Position numbers and translations under genes: made by a program. Positions 42,913 through 55,688 of a stretch of DNA of 64,000 bases are shown here, one piece after another (the stretch's first letter is position 1; each line of letters opens with the position of its first letter). The DNA comes from Glebionis coronaria (taxonomy: Eukaryota > Streptophyta > Magnoliopsida > Asterales > Asteraceae): contig JANFOE010000050.1 in NCBI GenBank assembly GCA_025667525.1, positions 744,001 to 808,000 on the forward strand, written 5' to 3'. The notes beneath the pieces were generated by a model. It did no database searches, was not told where the DNA came from, and saw nothing but the letters and a program-made list of their open reading frames with translations.

Positions 42913-45900
42913 TGTGACACCCCGGGTAGGGTCAAAATATGCGGAAATATCCACGGAGATGTCACTAGGGTGGATCGATAGCATATAGTCCATAGAGCAT
43001 AAGATAAAGAGTTATTTAAATCAGTTTACATGTTTGTTAAACAAATAAATAAATATTGTTTTAAACATGAGGAGAGATGATTGTTTGTGTTTCCCCAAAT
43101 AGAACCCCTGACGAGTCCTATGATGCAGATTACTAAGATGCTGGAGACCATGCACACACCACGTACTAACTTCATATTCCTGTGCAAAACATACTAAAGG
43201 GGTCAACAAAAAGTTGGTGAATTTACAGATTTTAACAATTAATTAGTTTGGACATACATTAATCATAGAAGTAACAATGCACAAAGCATTCTTACTAAAA
43301 TGTAGATTACATTTGTTTATTATTAGAAACTGAAGCTTAACCTTCCATAGTCCTCAACAGATTAGGACGTAGTGTCTTACAAAAAGACACCCATTCCAGT
43401 TCCAACATGGTATACGTCTATTGTCCCGGCAAAGGCACAGTGAGCATGACTCACCCAGATGGGGATGGTCAATCCCTAATATATCTATTTATAACATTCG
43501 GGCGATATACAACAATTTAACAGTTCCAATAATAATCAATCATAGTCAAGTTTATACAATCTTGTTATGTCCATTAAGTGTTCGCATATTATCTCTCCCA
43601 AATGGGAAAGTTTTATCAAAAGTTTATATGGGGCTGTAAACTCACCTGGGAGTAGGCAATAGCTGTTTAATACGAATATTCAATTAGAGCTCACGCCAAA
43701 GTTATGCCTAATCAGATTGTACAGTCTTAATAGATAGTACAAAGAGCATATATGTATGCTTATATAGATTTTAGTCAGTTCATTATGCTACGGTATTTAT
43801 CTAAATAACCGTAGTTCAAGTATCATCAATATTCATTTAAACTTATTTATATAAGTTTCATTTCTAAGTAAACATAAAATGTTTAACTATTAATATCAGT
43901 TAGCATACATGTTATTTACAATAATCATTCAACTTACAATTAAGTTTCTTAGTTAAGTAGACATAAAATGTTCTACTTAAAATATTAGTTTACGTTCTCC
44001 GTTCAAGTATTATAATCACTCATTTACTACAAAGTTTCATTATTAAGCAAATATAAAAATTCTACTTAATATTAGTTCACGTTCGTAGTTCATGTATTAT
44101 AATCATTCATTTAAATCTTAATGTTAAGTTTCATATTTTAAGTAGACGTAAGATGTTCTACTTAAATATTAACATTCAATTTATCCAACTTTCATATAAA
44201 TTTTATTTTCTAAAAGTATATGAGTTTATGTATGAGTAATACATATTCATAATTGTTTATAAAATTATTTCCTAAAGTAAATATAAATATTTTATTTTGA
44301 AAAATAAAATAAAATATTTTATTTAACCTTAAAGTTTCCATAAATTATTTTAATATTTATAAAATAATTTAAACTTAAGAATTTATACTTTAATTCTTAT
44401 GGTCTAAGTATTTTAATTATGTTTTATTATAGATAAAAATAGGTTTTAGGGTTAGGGCTTGTTAATATTTCGAAATATGGCAAAACTAGTCCCTCTATAT
44501 TTTAAACAAGTATAACTTTCGGATTTTACATATTTAGTACCTAGGGATTGTTAAAGTCGGCTTATGGCAGATTTAGTCCCCCTATTGATATCTAGGTTTT
44601 GTAGCTTTACTAAAATTACAAAAACAACCCCTAGGGCTTCTTTAAGTTTCAGCAATTGACAAGAATGGTCCTTAGGGTTATAAAATGACAAAATAACTTT
44701 TAGAAACTTCCCAAAATGGTCCCTAGGGTTTAATTTACCACGGATAGTATTTATTATACCCTAGACTTTTGGATATTTACATTTTCAATCCTTGTGTTTT
44801 ACTAGTTTATCAAAACAAGTTTCATAAGTTACGGTTTTAGTCCTTAAGTTTCATAAATTGTCATTTTCATCCAAAACGTTTTTATAAGTTATATTTTATT
44901 ATAAAAACCTTCATTTTAGCATTCAAACTTTATATGGGCTCATTAAATGGGCTAAACATCTAATGGACTATTTTAGAGGGCTTAAATATATCTCAAGTCC
45001 ACTAATTTATTTAAATGGGCCTTTAAATCATTTATTAGGCTTAATACACTTTTAAGTCCTTTAATTTAGTTAAATGGGCCTAAGTGTAATCTTAAGTTCA
45101 TTAAGTTACTAGGATTTATTAAATGGGCTTATTGGGTCCATTAAGTTTTGAATTAACATTTCATGGGCTTAAATAGTCCATTAACACTACTTTACATTTT
45201 ATGTAAGTTTTAACTTAGGATATTCTTATAAGCTTATTATGAGCTTATTTATATTTAGTTTCAAATCTAATTAGGAGAATGAAACTTATAATTTGTTTTA
45301 TGTGATGTACCAATTAGATCTAGGTGTGTTAAAAGGTTGCAAGTAAGTCATAAGCCCTAATAGGAGCTTATATCTCACGACTATAATTAATTATAGCTTA
45401 TTAAGATAAGTCAAGTCTCATTTTAAGGTTGTATGCAATTTATAAGTGTTACAAAAATAGATCTAGCTATGTACACATCAAGAAAATAAGTCACAAGTTC
45501 AAAATGAGATCTAAACTATGTCTAGACCTAAAAATCAATCAGAGATTCATGTACACACATATAGCCCACGACTATATTTTTAAATCTTGGTATTTCCAAG
45601 ATGAACACTTTAGCTAATCTTTAAGTCTTGTAAATATTTACAAAAACACATCATGATTATCTAGGTTACATGTATGTTCCCAAGGTTACTATTATACCAA
45701 GAAAACAATATATAACCCACGGCTATATTGTTTTCTCCCAATATTCCCATAAGATCTATTTAGCTTATTTCATGTTTATCATGTTAAGTTAACACTTATC
45801 ACTAGATCCAGGTTTATATAAGCATGCATGTACATCTAACCCATTTTAAGTCATATGTAACCCAACGGCTACATTTATACCCATAGTTATATTTTGTAAT

Positions 45901-47158
45901 TTTTAATATTCCATTTAACATGTAACATTTCATATTCCATTTTTTAAAACTAAGTAGACAAATCATATAGTCACCATTTATTTTAGCCGTGACCTTTAGG
46001 GTCATGGTTTTCATGATCTTTAAGTTACATAAGTTCATTTTATGAGATCTATGATTATTAGTTAACCATAGTCCCATAAACAAGATTTGTAACCCATGCA
46101 ACATTTAGATTTATAAAAGGTTTCATATGGTTTTTAAATCAAATTCAAAACATAACATACAAGTCATAAGTTTCTTATTAAAAGAGTTTAAATCATGAAC
46201 ATGATTTGCATAAATATGTCGTGACCTATAATGGTCATAGCTTTATCAAATCTTGATTTTAACATGTTATTTACTTGTGTTTATAGATGTATGATGATGC
46301 ATGCATGAAGAAATGAAAGAACATGATGTGTATACCTTTCTTGCCTAAAACTAACAAAGAGGATCTAGATGAACAAGGAGATTTTAGATCTACTCAAGAT
46401 GATGAAGAAAACCTTTGTTATAACTAAGCTGTGGCCTATAATTATTCGGCTAGGGCTTGTTTCTAAGAGGAATGATGCTACCAAATGATTTGTAATCAAG
46501 ATGGGACAAAGATTTAGTTGATCTAATGAATCAACTTTGGATTTTTGTGGCTTGTAGCCGAAATGTAGAAAGAGAGATGAAGAGATAAGTGAGTTTGCAT
46601 GTATGAGAGAATGTGTATGTGTGTTTCGGCTAAAAGGGAAGAGAGAGAGAGAAGGGAAAAAGGCATGATTCACCTTGATAAGACAAATTGTGCCAAGTGT
46701 CACCCCTTGGCTTTCCAAGGCAACTCTTCTTCTTCCACCTAAGGTGGGGTGCCGTGTTAAGCTAACCAAAAAGGGGTAATGGGCCCTTGGCTTGGGCTTA
46801 GGTTGGGCTTACACACAAAGGAGGGTGATGGTCTTGGGCTAGTCCAAGAGTAGTGTAGTATGAAAGGGATGTATGCATATGCCTAGACTGCTAAGCATGC
46901 ATGATGTAATATTTTCCTCCAATTTGTTAAGTGTGGCACACACAATGCTAGTTATAACTTCATTACTTGTTTTTCCTAGTTGAATGCTCATGGTTTTAAG
47001 TTATGAAGTTATTTTCAACAACTATGAAAGTAAAAGTATAATTACATGATGAACAAGTTCATACACATCTTAAGGAGATATAACACATGAATGAGTGTCC
47101 TAGGATTATTAGGTGGAAATTTATTATATTCAATCATGGTAAAGTCATGTATTTTACA
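42913..47158 (-). mobile_element. Long LTR of a third gypsy-like element (3' or solo LTR)
   Basis: Plus-strand borders are TGTGACACCCCGGG and GTATTTTACA; on the minus strand the block therefore starts TGTAAAAT and ends GGGTGTCACA, resembling the Gypsy-1/2 termini. It is about 4.25 kb, AT-rich, without coding ORFs; 44460-45180 is rich in phrases like TAGTCCCT and ATGGGCTTA. The flanks GCAAT (left) and GCACC (right) do not match well. So it may be the 3' LTR of a minus-strand element whose interior starts at 47159, rather than a solo LTR. Confidence 0.6.
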
Positions 47159-47716
47159 GCACCACCCCGTTATTTTAGCTTTTTCCTCAAAGCTACTATA
47201 AACATAGTTATCTTTGAAGTGAAAGATGTTCTAAGTATATGATTTGTTTCAGACTCTCTCTCAGGTACGGATGGCGGCATGAACGCGAAGTGGTCTATAC
47301 CTAGGTTACTCTTATACGTCCGATTGGGCATTAATGAAAGCTTATGTTGTTACAGGTGGACAAAAGAGAATGCAAAGGGATTTTTATCCGGGTTGCACTA
47401 TTCATCCGATTGAGCAGTAATAGAAATTACTGCTATGGATGGACAGGAGCAATGCAAAGAGCTCTTTATCCAGATCGCATTATACATCCGATTGAGCAGT
47501 AAAGGAGACTGCTGCTGTGGATGGATAGGAAAGGAATGCAAAGAGGTTTTTATCTGGATCGCACTATACATCCGATTGAGCAGTAAAGGAGACTGCTGTT
47601 GTGGATGTATAGGAAGGGAAGGCAAAGAGATTTTTATCCGAATCGCACTATACATCCGATTGAGCAGTAAAGGATACTGCTGCTGTGGATGGATAGGAAG
47701 GGAATGCAAAGAGATC
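47159..47716. other. Non-coding stretch with 82-84 bp tandem array
   Basis: This probably belongs to the interior (3' untranslated side) of the element owning the preceding LTR. No coding content is seen. From 47355 it is a tandem array that is cut by the Gypsy-2 LTR. Confidence 0.55.
47355..47716. repeat. 82-84 bp tandem repeat, 4.4 copies
   Basis: Units start at about 47355, 47437, 47519, 47603 and 47687 (the last truncated at 47716). Each has GGATGGATAGGAA, AATGCAAAGAG, TTTTTATCC, GCACTATACATCCGATTGAG and CAGTAAAGGAGACTGCTG. The first copy is the most diverged. ORFs on both strands are repeat translations. Confidence 0.93.
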
Positions 47717-50630
47717 TACAAAACCCGCATGCTTTTACCATGAATAGTACCCTTAAGATCGTACGTACTAGATTAAAACTTTCCTTTTATAGTATGATTA
47801 CGTTCACGTATAAAAATTTTAAGTATTACGTACGTGTTAGAACACGATAAGTATTTATTATGTATGAACACACAATAATTATTTTAAATAATAATTAATC
47901 ACGAACATGCGATTATGAAATCATGAACGTAGATTAATCACGAGCTAATATTATTTACGTATATATATTTATTACGAACACGAATAAATATATTAAGTCA
48001 CGGTTAATAATTAACGAGAACACATAAAACACGAACACGATAAAACACGAACGAACACTAAAATAATTAGACTCGGGAAAAGGTACGGGTACCCCATGTG
48101 GGGCCCCCTACCCGCGGCTACACCAAAGGGATGGGCCAAGCCCATCAAACTTTTACTAACAAGGGGTTATGGTAAAAACCTTTCGTCATTTTTCACTTTG
48201 CAGTAAATTAACAAAAACCCTAAAAAGATTTTTCTCCTTCTCCTTGCTCTCTCGTTGGCCGCCGCATATACAACACACAAAGGGAGGTGTTCGTTTGATT
48301 TTGATCTTGATTTTTGTGCAAGTATTCGTGTGTGTCCATCCTTGTTTGATCCACGCATTCGGTATATCTTTTTAATCCTTTCTTTTATGTTTTGATTTAA
48401 TAAATTAAATAAGATCGTGATGTTTTTAAAAAGCTAATTAAAAACATTAATTAAACATGTAAATGGCTATGGGGTAAATCAAAACATGGGATATAGGGGT
48501 GTTTGATGTGGCCGACGCCTAAACCGAACCCCCAAGGGGTCTCGGTTTGGCTTATGAACCACCACCGAGACGTCAAGGTCTCGGTTTGGTGGTGTGGGTC
48601 CCACGGCAGCAGCAAACAGGGGAGAACCCCGAAGTGGTTCGGGGTATGATGTTGATTACGGGTCTGGTTCATGATTTCTAGTCACGATCCGGTTCATTGA
48701 TTATGTTAAGATTATGATTTTAATAGTTATATGTTAAAAATTAAATTAATAAAATATGACATGATTAATTTAATTAACATGACTTAGTTTATAATTTAAT
48801 TATTAGATCATGGATTTTTAACCTAAGTATTTATATTTTCTAGACTATAATTAATTAATTATTAAAAACCATGGCTATAATTATTTAATTAACATGACTT
48901 AGGTTATATTATTAATAATTAATAATACATGTTTTAACCTAAGTATTTAACTTTATTTAATTAAAAACATGATTTATTTAATTAAATACTTTTAACGTAT
49001 TGTTTATTTAAATTACATGTAATAATTAATGAACTATACCTTATTCTTTATGACTTAGAAAAATAATCAGAAAATACTTAAGCTTATATAATTAGCTTAT
49101 TTAACCAGCTTATATCTAATTATGGAAACTTTCTATTTTTAGAAACTTATTTAAGTAAGGCAACTAATCTATTTATGGAAACTTTCTATTTTTAGAAACC
49201 TATCTATTTTAAGCAGTAATTCTATTTTTGGAAACTTTCTATTTTTGGAAACTTTCTATTTTTCGAAACATTCTATTTTTTGGAAACTTTCTATTTTTGG
49301 AAACTTTCTATTTTTGGAAAACTTTCTATTTTTGGTAACTTTCTATTTTTGGAAACTTTCTATTTTAAGAAACCTGCTATTTTTAGAAAGTTACTTATTA
49401 TTACACAGTAAATATAATCATACATGAAATACAAGTAATACTTAATCAGAATAGACAGAATATAAGATAAACACAGTTTAAAGCCTAAAACACTAAAACA
49501 TGACCTGAACGTATAAAATAAGCTAAGACATGACATAAAACCAGTTACGTATTTAGTAATCAGATACTTATACACGTATGTATTTATGTAGCATTAGTGA
49601 TTCTGAAGTAGGACTCTCCTTAGTTCGTCTTCTTCGTTCACTGGACATAAGGTATGGATTCCCGTCCTTTCAGTATGGACATTCTTCCTTATTAGCATTC
49701 CCCGTATGCAGCCAACTATTTTCCCGTAGTATAAGTTTATGTGTTTTATTTGCTTATGTTTAATTTAGTATACCTAAAGCCATATACATGCATGACCAGT
49801 TTCACCTAGTTATGGAGGTAACCATAACATTAGAGGCACTAGTGTTATGACTTCCCTACGGTGGAGTGATTGCTCGTGTCGTCCCTTCAGCTTTTGGCAA
49901 TTTTATTATATTTATCATGTGGGGCGTATGGGTGCATCCTAGTTATATGTTTTCAGCAGATTACTCAGTGTGAATGTGGTGAGTGCCTTGCATCCTTCAC
50001 AAGGAGCTGATCCCTCCTACCCCAAACCAGTATATTAAATTAGAGGCAGCCCCTCTAATTTGCATGATGAGGTTACCCCTCCAAGTATTCATGCACGATG
50101 GATTTTCATGACCTATATTGGCTAATGGTAGAATATGTTAAACAGTTTTTATAAGATAAACATAAGGCTTTCCAAACTATAAAACCAGTTTTACCAAGCC
50201 TTAATCGGGTTATTCGGGACTTAGTTTCTTCCGCTGTTTTATGCTTATATGCTTGTATTATTCATGCTGTATTGTACATCCGTGCACTGAGCGTATTGCT
50301 CAACCGTTTTCCTTTTCTATGTTCCCAAAACGGCAGGTACTCAGGGATGCTCGTAGACCTTAAGCGTACGTGCATATGGACTGGAAGCTTTCTAGCCTTT
50401 CTTTACTTTATGCATTATCTTTACTTTGATACTCTTGCCATGGACATTGTTTAGTCCTTTCATTTACAGTATTTATGTTTGTGTGTGATGAGCTTTACTT
50501 TTGGACTACCGATGTTTGATTCCAGTATTTTCCTTTTATGGTCATGTAATGTTTAGACATTTATCCTTGTATGCTTTGATGACACGTCATAATTACGCGT
50601 GACATTCCATTATCAAAATGGGGTGTTACA
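47717..50630 (+). mobile_element. Gypsy-2 5' LTR
   Basis: This is a 2914 bp LTR, the sister of 2567-5611 in opposite orientation. The start is degenerate (TACAAAACCC where the 3' LTR has TGTAAAACCC); the end is GGGTGTTACA. It contains a 17 bp tandem array at 49221-49376. Confidence 0.92.
49221..49376. repeat. 17 bp tandem repeat in Gypsy-2 5' LTR
   Basis: Eight to nine units of GGAAACTTTCTATTTTT with small indels, the reverse complement of the array at 3803-3985. Confidence 0.9.
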
Positions 50631-51080
50631 ATTATGGTATCAGAGCCAAGGCTTCGACCTGTAGGCTCTCAGAATATGACTTGTGATTAGTGGGTAGTCA
50701 CTATGGTCTTCCTAGAACTGATAGTCATTTTTCATGCATTCATCATTTTTATGCATACATATATATGTCATTGTCGCAGGTTTATGACTAAGTAATGGTT
50801 GGTACAGGACTAGCCCTATTTAGTCGCATGTGTTTTATCGAAACTTTTAAATTTGGGACCGACCCATAGGCGTCCCCTCGCCATGTCTTTTATTTTGGGT
50901 GAACTGACCATAGGCGTTCACTCTCGAGCATACAAAAGTTTTCATAAAACTACATCATGCATTCGTACACAAATTTTCTTGCATAAAATTTTTCTCTAGA
51001 TTTATTGGTATAAATTTTTTTCATGTATATACATTTTATGTTTTGATCTGTTAATCATATGTTTTATGCTATACTGTCAG
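50631..51080 (+). other. Gypsy-2 leader with primer binding site
   Basis: The primer site TGGTATCAGAGCC starts at 50635, four bases after the LTR. The rest is a leader shared with Gypsy-1. A GTCGCAG (about 50774-50780) and a CTGTCAG directly before the gag ATG (51081) both look like splice acceptors, so a leader intron is possible but not shown. Confidence 0.75.
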
Positions 51081-51808
51081 ATGGTTCTCACACGCGAACA
51101 AGAACAACTCAATGCAGCAATCCAAGCTGCAATGCAAGCTTTGCTTCCTCAACTGAGGAACGACATCAGGGTTGAGGTTCAAGCTGCCAACAATCAACAG
51201 CATAACCAAGCACCTCCTCCTCCTCCTCCAGTGACATTGGTAGTATGGCTGGAGAGATTCAACAAGCTTCGTCCTCGAGCTTTTGAGAAAACTGATAGCC
51301 CCAGTGATGCTGAAAGCTGGTTGGCTCACATCGAGAAGATTTTCAATACTATGGGTTGTGACCCCGTGTTCAAGGCAAGAATGGCATGCTACCGGTTCGA
51401 AGGCGATGTGTTAAATTGGTGGTTAGCGTTGATGCAGTCTGAGGGAGGTGACGATTGGGTGGCTGGTTTGACATGGGCTTAGTTCAAAGATAGGGTGATG
51501 GAGCAGTTCTTTTCCAAGGCTGAGCAAGACAAGCTCAAGAGGGAGTACCATGGGATCCGACAGAGAGCTGGGGAGAATGGCAATGAGTTTATGCAGCGCT
51601 TTCTTCGCTTAGCTGGTTTCCTTTGTGCAGCAGCAGGTACTCCTGAAGAGCAGGCACACCACTTTAGGTGGGCTCTTCGCACATCGGTCGCAAACAATCT
51701 AGTGTGTGATACGTTCAACACTGTAGCACAAGTGGTCGATGCGGCACGTAAACTGGAGATGCTGCATGAGAGAGATGAGTTCGGGGAAGCTGAGAAACCC
51801 GACAAGAG
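51081..51808 (+). pseudogene. Gypsy-2 gag (capsid) exon 1
   Basis: Start chosen at ATG 51081 (MVLTREQEQLNAAIQAAM), which follows CTGTCAG and aligns with the conserved start of the protein. An upstream in-frame ATG at 51066 exists but adds only five residues. The Retrotrans_gag core (VWLERFNKLRPRAF, YRFEGDVLNWWLAL, HHFRWALRTSVANNL) is complete and the reading ends KPDKR at the intron 1 donor. One lesion is seen: TAG at 51480-51482, where Gypsy-1 has CAA (Gln). Gag exon length and sequence match Gypsy-1 closely. Confidence 0.9.
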
Positions 51809-51892
51809 GTAAACATTCGTATTCAAGCGGTGACCAATCCGTATTCTTTCCATATATGTCAATTATTCATCTCTTTAAAATGTATCTTCCAG
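51809..51892 (+). other. Gypsy-2 intron 1 (predicted)
   Basis: GTAAAC to CTTCCAG, 84 bp, phase 2. Its first bases make an in-frame TAA (51810-51812) if retained. Same place as 1389-1305 in Gypsy-1. Confidence 0.8.
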
Positions 51893-52042
51893 GCAGAAAA
51901 CTGGGGACCGGTCTCAGCCGGCTACTCAGCAGCAGCCTCATCAGCCCAAGGGAAACGGTCAGACTAACGACCGTTCGGCTATGGATAGGCGTGGCGGTAA
52001 TGATAATTACCGTAACAATGCTGGACACTCCAACGGCAGCAG
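51893..52042 (+). CDS. Gypsy-2 gag-pol exon 2
   Basis: 150 bp: QKTGDRSQPATQQQ, RRGGNDNYRNNAGHSNG. It is a Gln/Asn/Arg-rich basic linker, open and in phase with exons 1 and 3, and the same length as in Gypsy-1. Confidence 0.75.
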
Positions 52043-52118
52043 GTCCTATTACTTACGCATTTCCTTATGATTTCATGTTATAACTCATATTCTGACACTT
52101 TAGCAAAACTTCTACCAG
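52043..52118 (+). other. Gypsy-2 intron 2 (predicted)
   Basis: GTCCTA to CTACCAG, 76 bp, phase 2. It contains in-frame stops if retained. Counterpart of 1154-1080. Confidence 0.78.
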
Positions 52119-52183
52119 GAACCATGGAAACGGTAGGGACCAGAACCAGAGAGGTTCACAGCCTAGCCGTCCAGCTATCACTG
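52119..52183 (+). CDS. Gypsy-2 gag-pol exon 3
   Basis: 65 bp, NHGNGRDQNQRGSQPSRP, open and in phase. It leads by splicing into the zinc-knuckle exon at 55689. Confidence 0.75.
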
Positions 52184-55100
52184 GTATTTAATATTACGAT
52201 TATCCGCATTGTCCTTTATACCCTATGTGACAATCCGTCAATTTGTGGTTGATATTTTATTCTCAAATATTATTTAAAAACATTATTTTAATGTTATATT
52301 ATGAACTCACTTATTTTTGGGAAGAAATTTGGATTTACATCTTGAAGTAGCATCGACTACGTCTAAATCGGAGGATTCTACGTTACGTGCTCACGTTTAC
52401 ATACACCGTCGTTGGTGACAGTCCGACATTTCAGGAAATAAATTTATCCGTGAATATTATTTTGAGAGTTTAAATTTGTGTTGGTTCATAAACTCACAAA
52501 TTTACGAGAAGAGATTAGGACTTACGATTATAATTTAACGTCCCTTACGACTAAACCAGAAACCTTAGGATTACGTATTTACGTTTTCGAACTCCGTTTT
52601 TGATGAGACAATTTTTATTAGATTCGTTTTGTGCCGTTGATTTATAATTTATAAAATTTTTTTTCGTAAAACGACCCGAGGGCACGTAAATCGAGGAAAC
52701 TAGAATCGAGGAGTACCCGTAAATTAGTGGAGATGAGACAAGTGGGACACTTGTCCCACCCCCACTATAACCGGCCATATTAAGCTAACAACACATCAAA
52801 GCTTACTAAGTAAGCTAGGACACTTGTCCTAGCTACTTACACAAAACCATCTAAACCAAAACCACTATCTTCATTTTCTTACATGTAAAACTAATAAAAC
52901 TCTCTCAAATCTCTCTCTAACCTCCATTTTTCCGTTCATATATCACCATCAAACACCACCATGAACCAAAAATATAGCCATAAATCATATGTATAATTTA
53001 CGTATGATGGAAACCCTTTGAAGATATAAAGATTTGAGGTGATCATAACCTATGAAAAGGAGTTTTCATGAGGTTAAAAGGCTGATTTTCCATGAGAAGC
53101 TTATGAAGATTTGGTGATCTTAAAGTGGTGTTGGTTTATCACAAGTCTTGCCATCAAATCCAAGCCTTGTTCATGAAAACTCATCTTTTCATCACTAATG
53201 GTGGTATAGAGATTGTTTCTTCCTATCCTCTTGTTATTTTGATGATGTAATCATGTATTTTCTTTCTTATTGTATATGTATATGATGAATATATGATGAT
53301 AAAAATATTATGTGGGGATTTGGTGTTGATAAACATGAGTAAAAAGATGAAAAACTATATGTAAAAGTGGTTAATCTTGCTTAATTTAGTAGGCTGTATA
53401 AAAACAGTAAATAACCATATGATGAACTGATAAAATGGTATAGATAAATTAATATACAGTAAGCTATGAGTCTTGTACACATGTGAGAGTTGGCCATACA
53501 ATGGAATCATTTGGATGACTGAGATATGATCAAAACAAGTTTAGAGTGCAAATCTGTATAGACTGTTTTGGACGATTTTTATAAATTACTTAGAGGCTGA
53601 TTCAACAGTATCCATAGTAGAGTTAAATGGAGCACATATCATGTAGTTTATGCCATAAAAATTGGGCTTCTATCTCCATATAGAACTCTAGATATGGCTA
53701 TTTTAGTGAATATGAAATTTATAATCAGATTTGTATAATAAAAACCTATATAAAATAAGCACTCACTTATATATTTATAAAATATATACACATGAAAACC
53801 CACTAAAAATTAATAGTAATTATAAATAAGAATTTCATATTTATGATATAAAATAATAAATTATATAATAATGGTAGTTTGATAAGTTTTATAAGATATA
53901 AAACTATAAACATGATTTTTACGTCTTTTCGGCTAATACCGTAAAATTAACGTTTTTTGTCAATTAAAACTTAGACGGTCGGACCCGTCTAATGTAAACT
54001 TTTTAAAAGTCATATACTGATGTATAAGTACCTAATACAAGTAAAAACCGATAAAACCCGAACTATATGACATACGGACATTAACGAGCTAAGTTAGCAT
54101 ATTTGGACTAATGATCTAACTAAATAAGTTAAACACTTATAAAAATTACTTATTGGGCTTAACCCATTTGGGCCCAACATATAAAGTATAAATACTGATA
54201 ATACAAGTATAAAATGAATTTATACAAGTTAATGAACTTATAGTAGGCTTATTGAACCTAAAACATGTAAATAGGTAAAACTAGTAAACTAATAAAAGGT
54301 TACCAATACATAAACACAAAAATGAGTGAATGAGAATATATAAACCCACTTGATCATCATATATATAAAATCATCATATGTATACATAATTATTATTTTG
54401 ATAAAGTCATTGGATAAAATTCTAAGACGAGTATTATTTGTCTAGGTTTCCGTGATTGAAGCACGTATCGTACATCCAAAACACCGATAACTGCCTTCCC
54501 ATATCAACGTGAGTTCATAGCCTCGCACTCTTTTAAATATTTTTATGACATATTTTATAAACCCGCGAGGGAGATAACATGTTATTTTTTTTATGAAATA
54601 GGACACTAGTTGTCCCGATTGTTTGTTTATTGATTTGGAACCGAATGATTGTATGACCCGATGAATGAATATATGACCCAATAAATGAAATGAAATGGAT
54701 TATTAAAGTTAGGTTATGTCACTAAAAGTCCAATTAGCATAAATTGTGAACTATCGGGATTTGGTAGACGCTTATGCATATAATAATACTATTTGGGGAC
54801 GATCACCCCAGTTCGCGCCTTGACGGTTGATCCCCGTCGTGTCACATTGATTGGTAAGCGAATTTATGTATGAGAAGATTTACACAAGCGTGATTATTGT
54901 GACGACACGCTAATTTAGATGGGCAAATGATTGTCGGGTTAGCTACCCGTTGTTTGTTGTAGTAAGGTAACAATGTCATGCGGCTTATAATAATCCAAGT
55001 AACAAAATACTGCTATATGCACCGAATTACGATATATTGCCTGACTAGCAATACGGGGTCTTATTATTGATTCTATGTTCGTGTTTTGGTTTTACATAAC

Positions 55101-55688
55101 CATATTCATATAACGGTTTTTATTTAACTTTATACAACGTTATAAAACGTATTCTATGATGTTTTTACGACAGTGGCTCGTATAATGATTTTGAAGGCAA
55201 ATGCCTATATTATGATTTTTGATAAGGATTTATATAAAATGACTTTGACTATTTTATGGCCTATTATAAAGATTTGTACAAAATGATTTTCGGTAATAAT
55301 TATGTACCGATGATATATTAATGGATTTCATTAAACTCTATGAATTCACTCGGCGTTATCGCTGACCTTTTCTTTTAACATGTTTTATCTCAGGTACTTG
55401 AAGGTAATTCTCGGGAAGACAACAAGAATTCATGGCCCGCACTTAAATAACAATTTCCATTCAAATCTTTTGTAAAACTGTATGAAATGACTATGACTTG
55501 GGACCTATGTAAATTTGATATTTATCAATGGAAATGCTTTATTATTAAACGACGCGATTTTTAAGCGTTGTCTATGATGTGAGTAATGTGCTATCCCGTA
55601 ACACCAACGAGTCTTCCGCTGTATTGAATTGTACAAATTTGAGGGTGTTACACCCTATTATCATGTCTTATGTAAAATGTTTTATCAG
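52184..55688 (+). other. Gypsy-2 intron 3 (predicted), enlarged by a solo LTR
   Basis: GTATTT to TTATCAG. Without the inserted LTR and its duplicated CCCTA the intron is 73 bp, close to the 70 bp of Gypsy-1 intron 3. Exons on both sides stay in phase (1). Confidence 0.75.
52226..55652 (+). mobile_element. Solo LTR of another gypsy-like family
   Basis: This 3427 bp block begins TGTGACAATCCG and ends GGGTGTTACA, flanked by the exact 5 bp duplication CCCTA (52221-52225 and 55653-55657). There is no primer site, purine tract or coding region inside, so it is a solo LTR left by LTR-LTR recombination. It is AT-rich; a TATAA-rich stretch lies around 53700-53900. Confidence 0.9.

Noticed and set aside
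46365..46769. 134-codon minus-strand ORF in the long LTR
   Set aside because: No domain, Ser/Leu/His-rich low-complexity content, in LTR DNA; other LTR ORFs of similar size are also meaningless.
47355..47716. Array with regular spacing that could suggest CRISPR
   Set aside because: Direct tandem units without spacers, in plant transposon DNA; no cas genes.
47398..47743. ORFs of about 100 codons on both strands with internal repeats, looking like a repeat protein
   Set aside because: They are translations of the 82-84 bp tandem repeat, whose unit length happens to keep a frame open; no conservation beyond the DNA repeat.
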